Source: Septoria linicola (lineage: Eukaryota > Ascomycota > Dothideomycetes > Mycosphaerellales > Mycosphaerellaceae). Taken from it: a stretch of 64,000 nt of DNA. The notes below the pieces were generated by a model, which saw only the letters and a list, made by a program, of their open reading frames with translations, had not been told where the DNA came from and searched no databases. Positions 1-11,519 of the stretch are shown piece by piece. Both the position numbers and the translations under genes were made by a program. Location: the NCBI GenBank assembly GCA_024114885.1, contig CP099419.1, forward strand, positions 4,402,001 to 4,466,000. Reading direction: 5' to 3'. Each line of letters opens with the position of its first letter. Positions within the stretch are counted from its first letter, which is position 1.

Positions 1-1
1 C

Positions 2-429
2 TTCCTAGAGAATTATGATCATAATCGGGTTGCGGAGGATCGACGCAGGCAAGACAGTATGATACCTTCCATCACGACCGAGCGACGTGAAGAAATCGCC
101 GAGGACGAGAAGACTGTGGCTCGGTTTGTGCAAGATGAAGGCTCGGTGTTGCCGGAGTACAAGATCTCTCACAACTGGGGACGATACATGACGCAGCACA
201 CATTACCCGCCTTGACGCCCGTGTACAAGGATGAGGACGAGATCGAGCCCTATCGTAAGAATGCCCACTTCTCGAAGATCTGCAGGAAATGTGGAGAAGA
301 CCTTCAGCTTGGTCGCTGTCCACGTTGTAAGTGAACATGCTTGCGTACATATTGGAATCGATGACTGACTTGTGTGCGTCTCTCTAAGGTAAGCACGTAG
401 AAGATGCTGTTGAGCCAAACGATCCGTGA
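2..429 (+). CDS. 3' part of a gene for a zinc-ribbon protein (partial)
   Basis: The frame is open from the left edge of the window, so the 5' part lies outside. The visible C-terminus is 121 residues. An intron at 327-388 (GTAAGT...TCTCTAAG, 62 nt) joins the frame to a short last exon ending in TGA at 427-429. Near the end sits a C-x2-C-x8-C-x2-C motif (CRKCG...CPRC, with the last Cys split by the intron), which looks like a small zinc ribbon. The rest is charged and has no motif I recognise. The protein may bind zinc, but its family and role are unknown to me. Confidence 0.7.
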
Positions 430-1119
430 TTGCCTCACCACGCGAAAACGATTCGATACATAGGCCTGGGAAGTCTAGCAGTTGAGAATTTTCATTGTTG
501 TTGAAGACAGTCGCGACTCTGTTGGAAAGCAATTGTTCGGATGGTCCAGTATTCGTGGTACGCAGTGTGGATTAGGATAGCAATATCGCCATCGAGGCAC
601 AAATAGACCATGCCTGGAAGACGAGATTGGAAACTTACATGTCCTTCGTCAGCCTTACCGGGCTAGCCAATTCCTCTCCACTGTCCCGAAAATGACGCTC
701 GGTCCAGCCACAACGTGGAGAAGGTCACATCGCCCGCTCGACTCCGCACCTAAGTTAGTTTCTGCCCATCCTGTATCTGACCAACATTTTTCACGACGAT
801 GCTGTTTGTCGGACGGCTACGACGAGTCTGCTGCGATCGCAGCAGACTGGAAGCAAGACCGTAGAAAGTCGAGACCCATTGGGCACGAGCAGTAAGCCAG
901 TGAGAATAAAACCGGCACCACCGGCATGGTTCCCAGGTCTGGTCTTGCCGGCCAGTATGCTTTAAGTGACACTACTGCAGTAGCACGGTAACTCTGCAGC
1001 GTGCATGACCGTCGATCATTCGTTATGATTATAGCCGGCAGCTATAACTTCCCATAGCGCCCATCTCGTTAGCATGTTAACAGACAGTCGCCAATCTTCC
1101 TAACCACACCACTGCCGAC
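430..1119. other. Intergenic, 5' region of the GH125 gene
   Basis: About 690 bases between the zinc-ribbon gene and the mannosidase. A 67-codon open frame at 692-895 has no recognisable content and I treat it as chance. I see no repeats, RNA gene or clear TATA box here. Confidence 0.5.
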
Positions 1120-2812
1120 ATGGCGCTCAAATACCTGCTTCCCGCTGTACTACAGCTAGCTATGCCTGCCTACGCAGCCGAGAACCTCACCTGCCCAGAC
1201 TACTCAGTCTATGCTACAGAACAGCATGGACCTTTCTCCGAAGGCAGATTCAACCTGTCCTACCAGCGACCAGTCACACGATGCCGAACCTTTAACTCTT
1301 CCGTAATCGAGACGACAGTAGAGCGCATCAAGGGAGAAATAGCAGATCCAGATCTGAAGAGACTGTTCGAAAATGCCTTCCCAAATACGGTGGACACAGC
1401 TGTGAAGTGGAAGGGAACAGCGGAAGGATCGGATGAAGAGCTTACGTTTTTGATCACTGGGGATATCAATGCTATGTGAGTGGAACCAGTAGAGACAATC
1501 ATGAGCTGGGTCTGACCGCTGTAGGTGGCTTCGCGATTCCGCAAACCAGGTGCAGTCATATTTGCCTCTCTTGGAGCCCTCAAGTGAGAGCAATTCTCTT
1601 GCTTCGCTCTACCGAGGTGTGATCAATTTGCAGGCGCGATACCTGCTGATTGACCCATACTGCAATTCATTTCAGCCGCCTGTGGAGTCTGGCATCAATG
1701 CGAGCACGAATGACGCAGCAAGCGATGACAAAGTGCTGCCTGTCTATAACAATGCATCCGTGTTTGAGTGCAAGTACGAGCTGGACTCACTCGCCGCTTT
1801 TCTGGAGGTCTCGTAAGTTTGAAAAAGTGTCTCCAAAGAGAACAGCGCTAACGTAATACAGCTACGACTACTACACCGCGACACAGGATATCGACTTCTT
1901 TGGCAAGTACCGATGGATTCGAGCGGTAGAGACCGTCCTGAAAACAGCCGAAGAACAGATGGTCGGGACATATGAGCCAGCTGGTCAGGTCTACAACCTG
2001 ACCTACCAATTCACGAGACAGACGGACAGATCGACCGAGACGCAAGCCAACGATGGATTTGGCAATCCCCTCAATAACGGTACCGGACTTGTAAGGAGCT
2101 TCTTTAGACCTTCTGACGATGCCACCATTTATCAAGGCTTGATTCCAAGTAACATGATGTTCTCGCGCTACCTGGAAGCGACCGCAGATATCGCGGCGAA
2201 GCTTGATGGACAAGACGCCCTGGCGAAGAGAATGACCGATATGGCAGCCAGTATCAGACAGGCGATCAACAATCACGGCATCGTCGAGATCCCAGGCCAC
2301 GGCAAGATCTACGCTTTTGAAGTGGACGGCTACTTCGGTCAAAACATCATGGACGATGCAAACATTCCATCGCTGCTCTCGGCGCCTTTCCTGGGCTACC
2401 TGGATGTGGATGATGAAGTGTATCAGAACACGAGGAAGCTCATCCTGAGTGCTGCAAACCCTTACTTCATGCGCGGACCTGTCATCAATGCCATTGGCGG
2501 CCCACACAATGGACCTGGCTTTGCTTGGCCTATGGCGTCCATTGTGCGCATCCTTACAAGTGATGATGATGCTGAGATCACCGGGCAATTGCAGGAGATT
2601 GTCAGCAGCACTGCAGGGCTGGGACTCATTCATGAGAGCATCAATACGTTCAACGTTAGCGACTGGACAAGACAGTGGTAAGTTATGTTCACTTGAATCA
2701 TTGTCGGCAACTAACATATCATAGGTTTTCTTGGGCAAATGGGCTGTTTGGTCAGGCAATCTTGGATCTAAGTGATCGCAAGCCAGATCTGCTGAAGCAG
2801 AGCTTCCAGTAA
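1120..2812 (+). CDS. Secreted GH125 exo-alpha-1,6-mannosidase
   Basis: The gene has four exons (1120-1475, 1525-1812, 1862-2677, 2725-2812). Their junctions keep frame and give 515 residues, a normal size for fungal GH125 (metal-independent alpha-mannosidase, formerly DUF1237). The N-terminus is a signal peptide ending near residue 20 (AYA-AE). The family hallmark DINAMWLRDSANQV is rebuilt across intron 1. Other family-like stretches are YDYYTATQDIDFFGKYRWIRA across intron 2 and GGPHNGPGFAWPM in exon 3. The family removes alpha-1,6-linked mannose from N-glycans or mannan. Secretion suggests work on cell-wall or external glycoprotein mannose. All introns have GT-AG ends. The family call is firm; the substrate is inferred from the family. 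Confidence 0.9.
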
Positions 2813-3193
2813 CAAATTAAGCAACATAATATCGGTATACGTGGAATCTACTCAGAAAGCCGTGCAAGGGTCGAACATTTGATCTCAGGCACTCTCTGTC
2901 GTAGAAACGCCACAGCGGAGCCACATCCGCGTACAATCAAGCATGACGAAAGAGTACAGCTAAGCTCCCAGAGCCGCACTTGACAATGGGAACGATCAGA
3001 ACTTTAATTAGTGGCTGGCCAATCCGAGGCCTAGAATTGTTCAGAGCTAGAAGAGCTCTGTGGAAGCATTTCCAAATCTGCCTCTCAGCAGCTCTACATT
3101 TCTGTAGCAAGTACGGCGAGAGCACCTGCATGGCTTGACGTCAGTTCATCCACCATAATTTACAGTCATGTTTCGATGACGGAGTGTCGATAG

Positions 3194-3200
3194 TATATAA
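3194..3200 (+). promoter_or_regulatory. Probable TATA box of the SDR gene
   Basis: TATATAA lies 59 bases before the chosen ATG at 3259, a usual distance for a fungal core promoter. The remaining space from 2813 holds no gene that I can support. Confidence 0.4.
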
Positions 3201-3258
3201 TTCTTGCTCCCTCTACTACATTGTCCTATTGCAATTAACTACCATAGATACCGTGAAC

Positions 3259-4307
3259 ATGGCACCACAAGTATTCTTCATCACTGGAACAAGCACCGGC
3301 TTCGGCCAAGAACTGGTCAAGAAGGCATTGGAAGAGGGCGACAAAGTCGTTGCTACTGCACGAAACAGCTCCAAGCTGAAGTTTGATGGCACAACCAAGG
3401 ATAACTTCCTCGCTGTTGACCTTGATGTCACGGACACCGATTCTGTCGACAAGGCATTCGATGCTGCGCTGAAGCAATTTGGACGCATTGACTTGGTGTG
3501 CAATAATGCTGGTTATGGTCTCTCGGGAGAGTTCGAGTCTGTTTCGGACAAGCAGGCTCGGACGCAGATGGAGGTTAGTTATAGTTGACGCTCAGAAAGA
3601 CACGCACGCGTGTGAAAAAGAAGAGAGAAGCTGATGTAGAAACCGCCTGATCACAGGTCAACTTCTTCGGCCTGCTCCACGTAACCCGCAAAGCCCTCAA
3701 AATCATGCGCGAAGTCAACAAGCCCGCTGGCGGCCGCATCCAGCAAATCACGTCCATTGGCGGTCAAATCGGCGTTCCCACTTTCAGCATCTACTGTGCC
3801 TCGAAATGGGCTGTCGAGGGTTTCACCGAAGCTATCTCGCGCGAGATCAAGCCAGAGTGGAACATCAAGCTCACGTGTATCGAACCTGGTGGATTCCGAA
3901 CTGACTGGGCGGGACGATCGATGGTGTTTGGTGAGCAGAAGGAGGCTGCGTATGATCATATTGATGCCGAGAAGCAGATGGGTCAGGTTAATGGGCAGCA
4001 GCCGGGTGATCCGGTGAAGGGTGGACGGGCTAGTAAGTACTCCTTGGCAGATCTGAGGTTGGTTGTATTCGTGGATGTGATGTTGACTTACTTGTGCGTA
4101 ACAGTGTGGGAGATTGCGAAGATGGATGATCCTCCTCTTCGTATTGTGATTGGATCGGATGCTTACCAGAAGATTAATGAGAAGATCAAGACATATGCGG
4201 AGCTATACCCCAAGTATGAGAAGTTGAGCAGTAAGTTGTGCTTGAACGACGCGCAGTAAGGCTGCCTTGCTGACTTGTTTGCAGACAGCACCGATGTTGA
4301 CGAGTAG
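3259..4307 (+). CDS. Short-chain dehydrogenase/reductase (classical SDR)
   Basis: Four exons (3259-3573, 3657-4032, 4105-4230, 4285-4307) give 279 residues. The N-terminus carries the Rossmann nucleotide-binding motif TGTSTGFG. NNAGYG follows near residue 86, and the catalytic YxxxK is present as YCASK. The enzyme should use NAD(P)(H) to oxidise or reduce an alcohol or carbonyl; the substrate cannot be told from sequence. No signal peptide or membrane segment is seen, so it is probably cytosolic. I chose the ATG at 3259 because upstream in-frame residues look untranslated and a TATA box precedes it. The last exon encodes only seven residues. It converges on the lipoxygenase gene, about 115 bases away. 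Confidence 0.88.
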
Positions 4308-4421
4308 AGATACACACGATGGTAGCCTGTTATGAGATCTCAGGTTTGAGATTTCGTAGAGGCTCACGCCTTGACTGCAATCCAAAGGGGCAATTAGTAC
4401 CATATCTATACCATCTAGATT

Positions 4422-6276
4422 TCAAATCGAAAGACTCCAAGGAATCACCTCTGGATCCAACGCCTTCCACAAAAACGGCATACCCTGACTCAGCCCATCT
4501 TGATCGAAAGTTCTATTCCTCACCACTTCGCTGCGCACCCTCATCTCCGCCATGAACTTAGCATTCGCGTCTCTCGTGGCCTGATTCATCCTCTTCAGCA
4601 TTTTCTCGTCATCAAACATATGCACAAGGCTTCGATTAGTCCCGGCGAGCAGTGGACGAGCAAAGTTTGCTTCCACAACGATCAGACCGAGACATTTCTC
4701 GAGTGGTGGGAGGTATGAGGCCACGTCTGTTACACCTTTGGCAGTGGGTATGGGTTTGTACAGGGCTGTAGGGTGGAATGGCAGAGCGCCTGCGCCGGTG
4801 ATGAGCTGGTTGAGATTGATGGCATGGTGTGCCGAAGTGGATAAGTGGGCGATGTGCGTTAGGATATCGACCAGGTCCGACGTGGTTTTCAGGTCTTCTC
4901 TGTTGGGAAAGTCAATGACTTGTGCGGGTCCAGAAGCTTCGGTAAGCCAGGCTTGAAGCTCTTGGTCCTTCACTAGCGCTTGGGTATCACAGTAGTAGGA
5001 GTCAACGAAGCGTGAGATGAATTTGCGCGTGACTTGATAGATGGGCAGCGCATTCTCATAGAACGGAAAGTGCTTCAGGGCTGGTCCGGTGCTGTTGATC
5101 AGACCTCTTCGTTTGAGATTATCGGCGAGGTAATTCGATCGAAAAGCTCCCGCATAGCCGCTTGCGTAAAGATCCTCAGAGTACTGAGCAGCCGCTGCGC
5201 CTGTATAGCCAAAGTATCGGTCGACCGCAGCTCCAGGAGCGAACAACGTGGACACTGCAGAAGGACGAATACCGAAGGTGCCATACATGATGCGTGACAG
5301 GATCGCCAGCACAGGATGTTCTTCGCTCAGGGTTCGAATTGCTGCTTGGTATGCAATCTCAGCCACGTAGTGTGTGTTTGATAGATGATGGAATTGTGCC
5401 ATGAAGAAGTCGTTGGCGTTGAAGATCATCTTGGCCAGTAGCCAGTCTTCGGCAGAATCTTGTGGCGTGTAGATTAGGCTATTGTTGGTGTTGGTGCGTA
5501 TCGCAAGTGGCAGGAACTCTCCAGACGATTGAGAGATGTAGAAGTATGCGTCGCAAGCGGCAGCATACTTGCCATCAGTCACTCGTGTGAGACTGCTCTG
5601 ATTTCGGTGGTCGACGTAAAAGAGTCTTTCTGACCCTTGGAGCTCACCCAAGGACTGTTCGGCGATGTCACGAGCTAGTTGATCGTCCATGTAGAAAGGA
5701 AGCTCTTCTTCGGTACTCAGTCGACGAACAGCATATGGGTTGAACGAAAGTCGCTCCATCGAGAACAGTAAGTCTTGCGTATAGTTCGACAAGATCCCGG
5801 GGCTGACACCTGTGGGAAAGGTGCTGTTCACCCATTCATCATCGTAGAGGTTGACATAATCGTCGAGTGTCTTGAGGCCATTGTACTAAATCAGAGTCAG
5901 AAGGGAGGTTCCTTGATGAGAAGAAGTCCATTACCTTGTCGATCGATGCCACCGCCGATGCATTATCTGCTCGGGTCACGTTCAGTTGAGCACCACCTTC
6001 TTGCCGATAGATCAGTGCATCTCGCTGTATCGCTGCCAGGCCGGAAGGACCAGCAGGTGAAAAAGGTCCACCACCAATGCCGAGACCATAGGTCCATGTC
6101 ATTCGTGTTTCTTCTATACCAGCTTCTCGCAGGGTTGCATTACCATGATGTGCGTCAGGTAGTGAATATGGTGCCAGGGAATTTTTGTTAACTCCACGTG
6201 CTTCTGGCCTGCTCACAGGAGTGGCAAAGGATAGCGGTGCCAGCGGAAGGAGCCGTAAAAGGATAGAGACTCGCAT
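4422..6276 (-). CDS. Secreted fungal lipoxygenase
   Basis: Two exons (6276-5935 and 5885-4422), joined over a 49-nt GT-AG intron, give 601 residues, close to the length of secreted fungal Mn-lipoxygenases. A signal peptide is visible (MRVSILLRLLPLAPLSFA). Metal ligands expected for the family can be placed: His281 and His286 (HLSNTH), His467 and Asn471 (HHAIN), and the C-terminal residue, here Ile601 (ending PWSLSI). The family inserts O2 into polyunsaturated fatty acids to form hydroperoxides. Several N-x-S/T sites fit secretion. Characterised Mn-enzymes commonly end in Val, so the terminal Ile leaves the metal (Fe or Mn) open. The fold and activity class are sure; product regiochemistry is not. 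Confidence 0.92.
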
Positions 6277-7466
6277 AGTGACAATGGTTCAGACAGATGC
6301 TAGTTATTCGATATATCCCACGTAGCCTCAACTTATATTCTTCGCAGCCATATCCTGCTTGGTGCCTATCCAGGCGGCCTTCGTAGGATTCGCGAGCCAT
6401 GTTGCTGAGCACAGCCGGCGAATACGCGAACGACGGGCGAGCCACCAATTGAGAAGGCTATACACCAACAACATGTAAGAGCAACGCTACTCGTGTGGAT
6501 GTGCTAAGCGGCACGATAGGTCAACTTCGCACGTGCCGTGTATGACAGATCGGATGTGCCGGGACCGGTCTGGGATCTTGGGAGGTCGACGAGCGTTGTG
6601 TAGGTCGATGAATACTTCTATACTTAGCAGATCGATCTGTCGCGTAGCGGATCCTTCACATGTAAGACAGTCATGCAGCCAATGCTGTCATGCATAGGGC
6701 TGTGACTGATATTTGCATGTCGAATCTCTACTTCATCCCTCCATACTGCATATCTGACTGTTCATGAGCTTACAGTATTCGCAGGCTCCGTATCTTGCAG
6801 CTTGCTAACATGCTTGACGCTTGTTAGTGCCACTGCTGTCGATTCTGCCACCCTCCTCTAATGCGAGAGGAGCGGACAAAAATGCTGCAGCGGCCCTTGA
6901 TTCTCGACAGTACGCTAAAGAGAGCCAACAACAGATTGGAGCGAACACGACTAGTGAGTTTTAAGGCACTCCAACCACAGGGCTGAAAGGCACAATCCTG
7001 CGAACGCCTGCTTGTTGTAGGTTCATCATGTGGAGAGCCCTCCCGCCGCAGCTGGCGGCATCAAGCCTGGAGTAGACCACATGGCCTTCGTAGTCGTTCG
7101 TAGGATGCGGTTTGGAATGAGTCGTAGCGGCCTCAAGCGTGAACGCCACGAGCTGCGGTGAAGCCCTCACCACGAGAGAGGCTGTGCAATGTCAGCTTGA
7201 CACGAAAGATCCTCCGAGCCGCGGTAGGAATCAACAGGCAACGGCGCAATGCTTTCTCAATCTTCTTCAGCTAGACTAGGCTGCATATGTACCAAAGGGA
7301 GTTTCAGCAGCGCACAGGATTGCTGAAGATTGGTCAACACGAATTCGGAGAGTGAGGTTGAACAAGAGTAGTAGAGACAGGTTGATAGAAGTTGTGGGAA
7401 ACAAAAGTTGTAGGACAAGTTAAAGGAATGGGTATCCATCGTTACTCATTAAAGACTGTTCAATTG
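6277..7466. other. Intergenic between lipoxygenase start and NCS1 gene end
   Basis: About 1.2 kb. It should include the lipoxygenase promoter at the left side (read on the minus strand). No open frame with recognisable content, RNA gene or repeat array was found. Confidence 0.45.
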
Positions 7467-9256
7467 TTAGACCATCTCTGTATCCTTCTCTTTCGATTTC
7501 ACAGAAACCTCGAAGTCTACTTTGTCAGATCCAGAGGAATGCGACATGTCTGGCAGGTACTCCACCCCATGCATAACTGGGTCCTCCAGTATCGACTTCT
7601 CCAGTATTGTTTCTCTTGCAGGAAAGCAGTACGACAGTGACCAATACACAAAAGCAGCCGAGAACAGACCCCAAATGTAGTTCATGTTATAGAGATGGCG
7701 AATGCCAGTGCCGATGGTCACGTCAGGATTGACTGCATTTGCCAGCCCTGGCACGTTAGGAACCAGAGAAATCAAGAAGGCCACTGCTGCTCTCCAGTTC
7801 ATGCCCTTCCAATATCGATAGCGGGCATGCCTACGATAGAGACTAGGAACATCGACGTGGCGCTTCTTGACGAACCAGTAATCTGTTGCTGTGATGGCCG
7901 AGATAGGTGCCAGGAAGATTGCCAGGCCGGCCATAAAGGTGAGCAAGGACTGGGCTGAGTGGACGATCTTCCAAGGAACCATGATCCAGCCGGCAGTGAT
8001 AGTAGCAAAGACAACGCCGCGACGAATGGAGATGTATTTTGGGAAAAGACTGACCTGTGAGGTAGTTAGTATTGGCATGCCTAGCAGTGAGCGTGGGCAC
8101 ATACCATGTCGTTGGCATACGAGATCACATTCGCCGACAAATTGGTTCCGATCTGGGCCACAACCCAGCAGAAGCCGACGAAAAATGCTCCGCAGCGCCC
8201 AGCTGGTCCATCCCACTTGGATGCAAGCACTAGAGGATCCCATATGTACTCATCATACAATACTTTCGAAGCAGAGCACGAGATAATGCCAAACAGACCG
8301 AGCATCAGACTGATTAGTGGCAGGAAGAAACCCTGCCAGTAGACTCCTCGTGAAGTCTTGAGGTAGCGAGTGAAGTCAGGAACATTGGTGGCCATGGTAG
8401 CCCAGCCGCTCGACTGGCTCATCATACTTGCAAGAATCATCCAGTTCCGTTCGGACCCGGAGACACGGTATTCTTGATTCCAGATATCTCCAGTGCCGCC
8501 TGCCATCGAAGTCATAGCGATGACTACAGCGACACTGACAGTCACCGTAACCACAACCTTGAACACAAAGAACCACTTCAGCTTGTGTGGCGGAATGAGT
8601 AGGAATGGGAACTGTATTGACCAAAAGATGAAATGGCTGAGCATCTGCTGCGAAGTGATTCCAGCAGATTCTGGTAAATGGTTGGGCAGATCGAGATACG
8701 ATGGCCAGATGGCTCGAATGCATTGCGTGATGGCGGTAGAGCCTGTGTAAGTCTGGATAGCATGCCAGAACAAAGCGGTGATCATGCGAGTGATGACCGC
8801 AAACTTTGCAAAGGTGAAACCAAAGCTTGATCGTGCTGCGATGGGGAACGGGACATGGAGGTGTGCACCTATAACACCAGGTCAATCTAGGTCTTCTCAT
8901 AATCAAGGGCAGCCATGCTTACCTATAGCACCATTGAGCACCAACGGGATGGCAGTGATTGAGAGGCCCAGAATGATGCAGTAGATGGCCTCTCTCCATG
9001 TCAGGCCCAGCGCTATGATAGCTGCAGGCGACATCCAGCCTTGGGCATTCATGGCATCGCTCATCCAGAATCCGAAGATTGTAAGGGACGTCCAAGTTCT
9101 ACGCTCAACTGGGGTCACATCCTGATCGATATTGGACCAACTATCTTTGTCTGCGAACGAAGTCTTTTCCTTGGGCAGGACCCATCCCGAAGCTTTGGTC
9201 TTTGCCTTGAGATCAGCTCCGACAGACTCGAATCGTCCAGCAACTCTTGATCTCAT
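7467..9256 (-). CDS. NCS1-family nucleobase/allantoin-type permease
   Basis: Three exons (9256-8923, 8868-8105, 8054-7467), with 54-nt and 50-nt introns, give 561 residues, typical of fungal Fur-type NCS1 carriers. The N-terminal block SNIDQDVTPVERRTW, followed by FGFWMSDAMNAQGW, is the classical NCS1 signature. About 12 hydrophobic segments follow and the C-terminus is charged and acidic. NCS1 proteins import uracil, allantoin, uridine, thiamine or related rings with protons or sodium at the plasma membrane; the substrate here is unknown. An earlier in-frame ATG at 9340 would add 28 residues that do not look conserved. The gene is divergent from the dioxygenase gene, with a shared 5' region, which suggests co-regulation. 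The flanking amidohydrolase fusion makes an N-rich heterocycle plausible. Confidence 0.88.
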
Positions 9257-9700
9257 GGCAGGCGATTGACCTTCTCCTTGCAATGAGGCCAAATGGCGGC
9301 CACTGTGACCTATATGTATCGGACAGCCATACTTAAGCATATGTCCTCACCCTGGTCTTTGCTATCATGATAGCTATCTTGAACATGTGGTAGCCACGAG
9401 TTGGAACTCCACAATGCCTTGTGCTTGGGTTGAGATAGTCGCTATCAAGGTTTGTGGGGTCATAAAGGCTTGGCGGGGCCAGGCCTTCGCCGGCGGCCAT
9501 CAAACGCCACGGCCATCAACGTGCGAGACCGAAACGATAAGCTAGTAGGTATTGAGCCTGAAGTGTACCAGAGCGATTTGAAGCTGCTGTGCCGTATTGT
9601 AACTCAGTTTGAAGAGCCCAAGACTGAGCTTGTACGTGCTCTTGCTGTCCCTTACACGTGCTATAATTTTTCAGCACACCAAGATGAAAGAGGTTGGTTT

Positions 9701-10897
9701 ATGTCTCTGCCCCAGTATAACATTTGTTCTAAGGAGATCCGATTGCAGTTTACATCATTCTCGGGTCGCAAGAGGCCACTTGCTAGCAACGATGCCCGCA
9801 AGGCGGAGTTCCATGAGATCCCCACGATCTCGTTAGCAGTTGAAGAGCAAGTGATTATCGAACAACTGCGAGACGCCTGTACTCGCGTAGGGTTCTTCTA
9901 CATCAAAGTATTCATAGCTTGCGACCTTCTGCTTCGCGTCAGCTAACGTAACAAGGATCATGGTGTGTCGCAGGAAATCATTGATTGTGTGTTTGACACG
10001 GCCAAGCGCTTCTTTGATCAGCCTGGACAGACCAAAAACGAGATAAATTACAAGAAGTCAAAGGTCTTGCATGGCTACGAGCCCATTAGCGAAGTGAGGA
10101 CCGATGAGACCAAGCGCGCGGACTTGAATGAGGCGTTCAATTGTGGCTATGAGCCAGACTTGGATCCCGTGGACAATGGACCTGACAGGAGTAGGCCGAG
10201 CTTATTTGATTATGCGAACTCGAAATCTGCTGACTAGAATGTAGAGGCCCAGTCCGCGAATCCGATGGAAGGGCCTAATGCATGGCCAGCGATGTCCGGC
10301 TTCAAGCAGAATGTTACTGCGTACTACGGCGAAGTGCTGATGCTAGCACGGCGTATCGTGCGGCTCTTTGCGAAAGTGCTTGATCTGGACGAGGATTACT
10401 TCGATTCCGCAATGGCAACTCCAGGCGCTATGCTGCGATTACTGAAATATCCTGCTCAAGATCCGCGTGAGCCTGACGCTCTCGGGATTGGAGCGCACAC
10501 CGACATAGAGGCCTTCACGATCCTCTGTCAAGGTACACAGCCTGCCCTGCAGATTTTGAATGTTGATGGACAATGGATCCAAGCGCCGCCAGTGCCCGGT
10601 ACCTTTGTTGTGAACATTGGCGATATGCTGGCCAGATGGAGTAACGACGTTTTCATCTCTACAGTTCACCGTGTGCACAACTGCACGGGAGCAGAGAGAT
10701 ACTCGATACCATTTTTTATGGGTCCTTCTTATGATACGATGCTGCGTCCCCTGCCGACTTGCCTGCAGCGTGATGGCAAAGCGAAATACGAGCCGATACT
10801 CGCGGGCGAGTATGTATGGAAGCGACTGTCGCAGAGCAGACTGTCCGATGCAGAGAGACAGTCTGTCGGTCAGACAGTGACTACCGCAGTAGCTTGA
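9701..10897 (+). CDS. 2-oxoglutarate/Fe(II) dioxygenase (isopenicillin N synthase-like)
   Basis: Exons 9701-9907, 9956-10190 and 10245-10897 give 364 residues. The N-terminal DIOX_N part is seen as HEIPTISLA and GFFYIK-DHGVSQ across intron 1. In the catalytic domain the iron triad is visible as HTD (GAHTDIEAFT) and His of TVHRVHN, and the 2OG-binding Arg is in RYSIPFF. The family hydroxylates or desaturates small molecules; fungal relatives include thymine-7-hydroxylase-like enzymes, but the substrate is open. The 5' end is uncertain: the frame stays open back to 9452, and a further intron (donor near 9693, acceptor near 9747) after a start at 9684 is also possible. It is divergent from the NCS1 permease. 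Confidence 0.8.
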
Positions 10898-11519
10898 TAC
10901 GTAGAATGAATATTGGGTCTTGACTGGTGATCCTCTGATTCGTACTTAGTTGGCCATGCGTGGCTTGTCCTACGCGTGCTGGTTTGCCGTATAGCTCTAG
11001 GCGTTGTGGGTTGTAATGAGCGGCTGGGGCTTTCTTGAGCGCATCAATTTACATCTCAATGCCATAGATGATAAGATAGCGCTGTAGCAAATAACAGCAC
11101 CAGACGGTGTTCGATGTACAATAATGATGTTGCATCAATGTCTTGGTACGTGTTGGTATTAACTAGTGCTAAGGCAGTATTGTTGTGGGACCGACCAACA
11201 CATCGTGGCCGGCGGCAACTCAAGGTAACTCAAACACCCCTCTGCCCACGGCGCGGCGGCGACTTCTTATCAGGAGATCTTAAATAGGTCTTTTCTTGTG
11301 AGTCACCATCTTCGTATCTCAGTATGCTTTCAGGAGCAGGACGGCGAACGAGTTGGCCGCGCGCCCAAGCAGAGCTCTTTCTCCACAGCGTCTTGTGAGA
11401 ACCATCAGTGCTCGTGCTGCTACATGTTCGTAGGGTAGAAGCCTCTATACTTGACCTTCGAGCAGACTACACACCTTGCAAAATCACTGCTTTGACGCAG
11501 CACAAGACCTTCGAGCAGA
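10898..11519. other. Intergenic, promoter region of the amidohydrolase fusion
   Basis: About 620 bases with no gene that I can support. The stretch just before the ATG at 11520 has the mixed C/A-rich look of a fungal 5' leader. Confidence 0.4.

Noticed and set aside
1848..2759. Minus-strand open frame of 303 codons
   Set aside because: It is antisense to the GH125 exons, has no family features, and the opposite strand has a complete, family-like gene.
9452..9700. 83-codon N-terminal extension of the 2OG dioxygenase
   Set aside because: The extra residues do not look like the family and would make the protein longer than usual; kept only as a note on an uncertain start.
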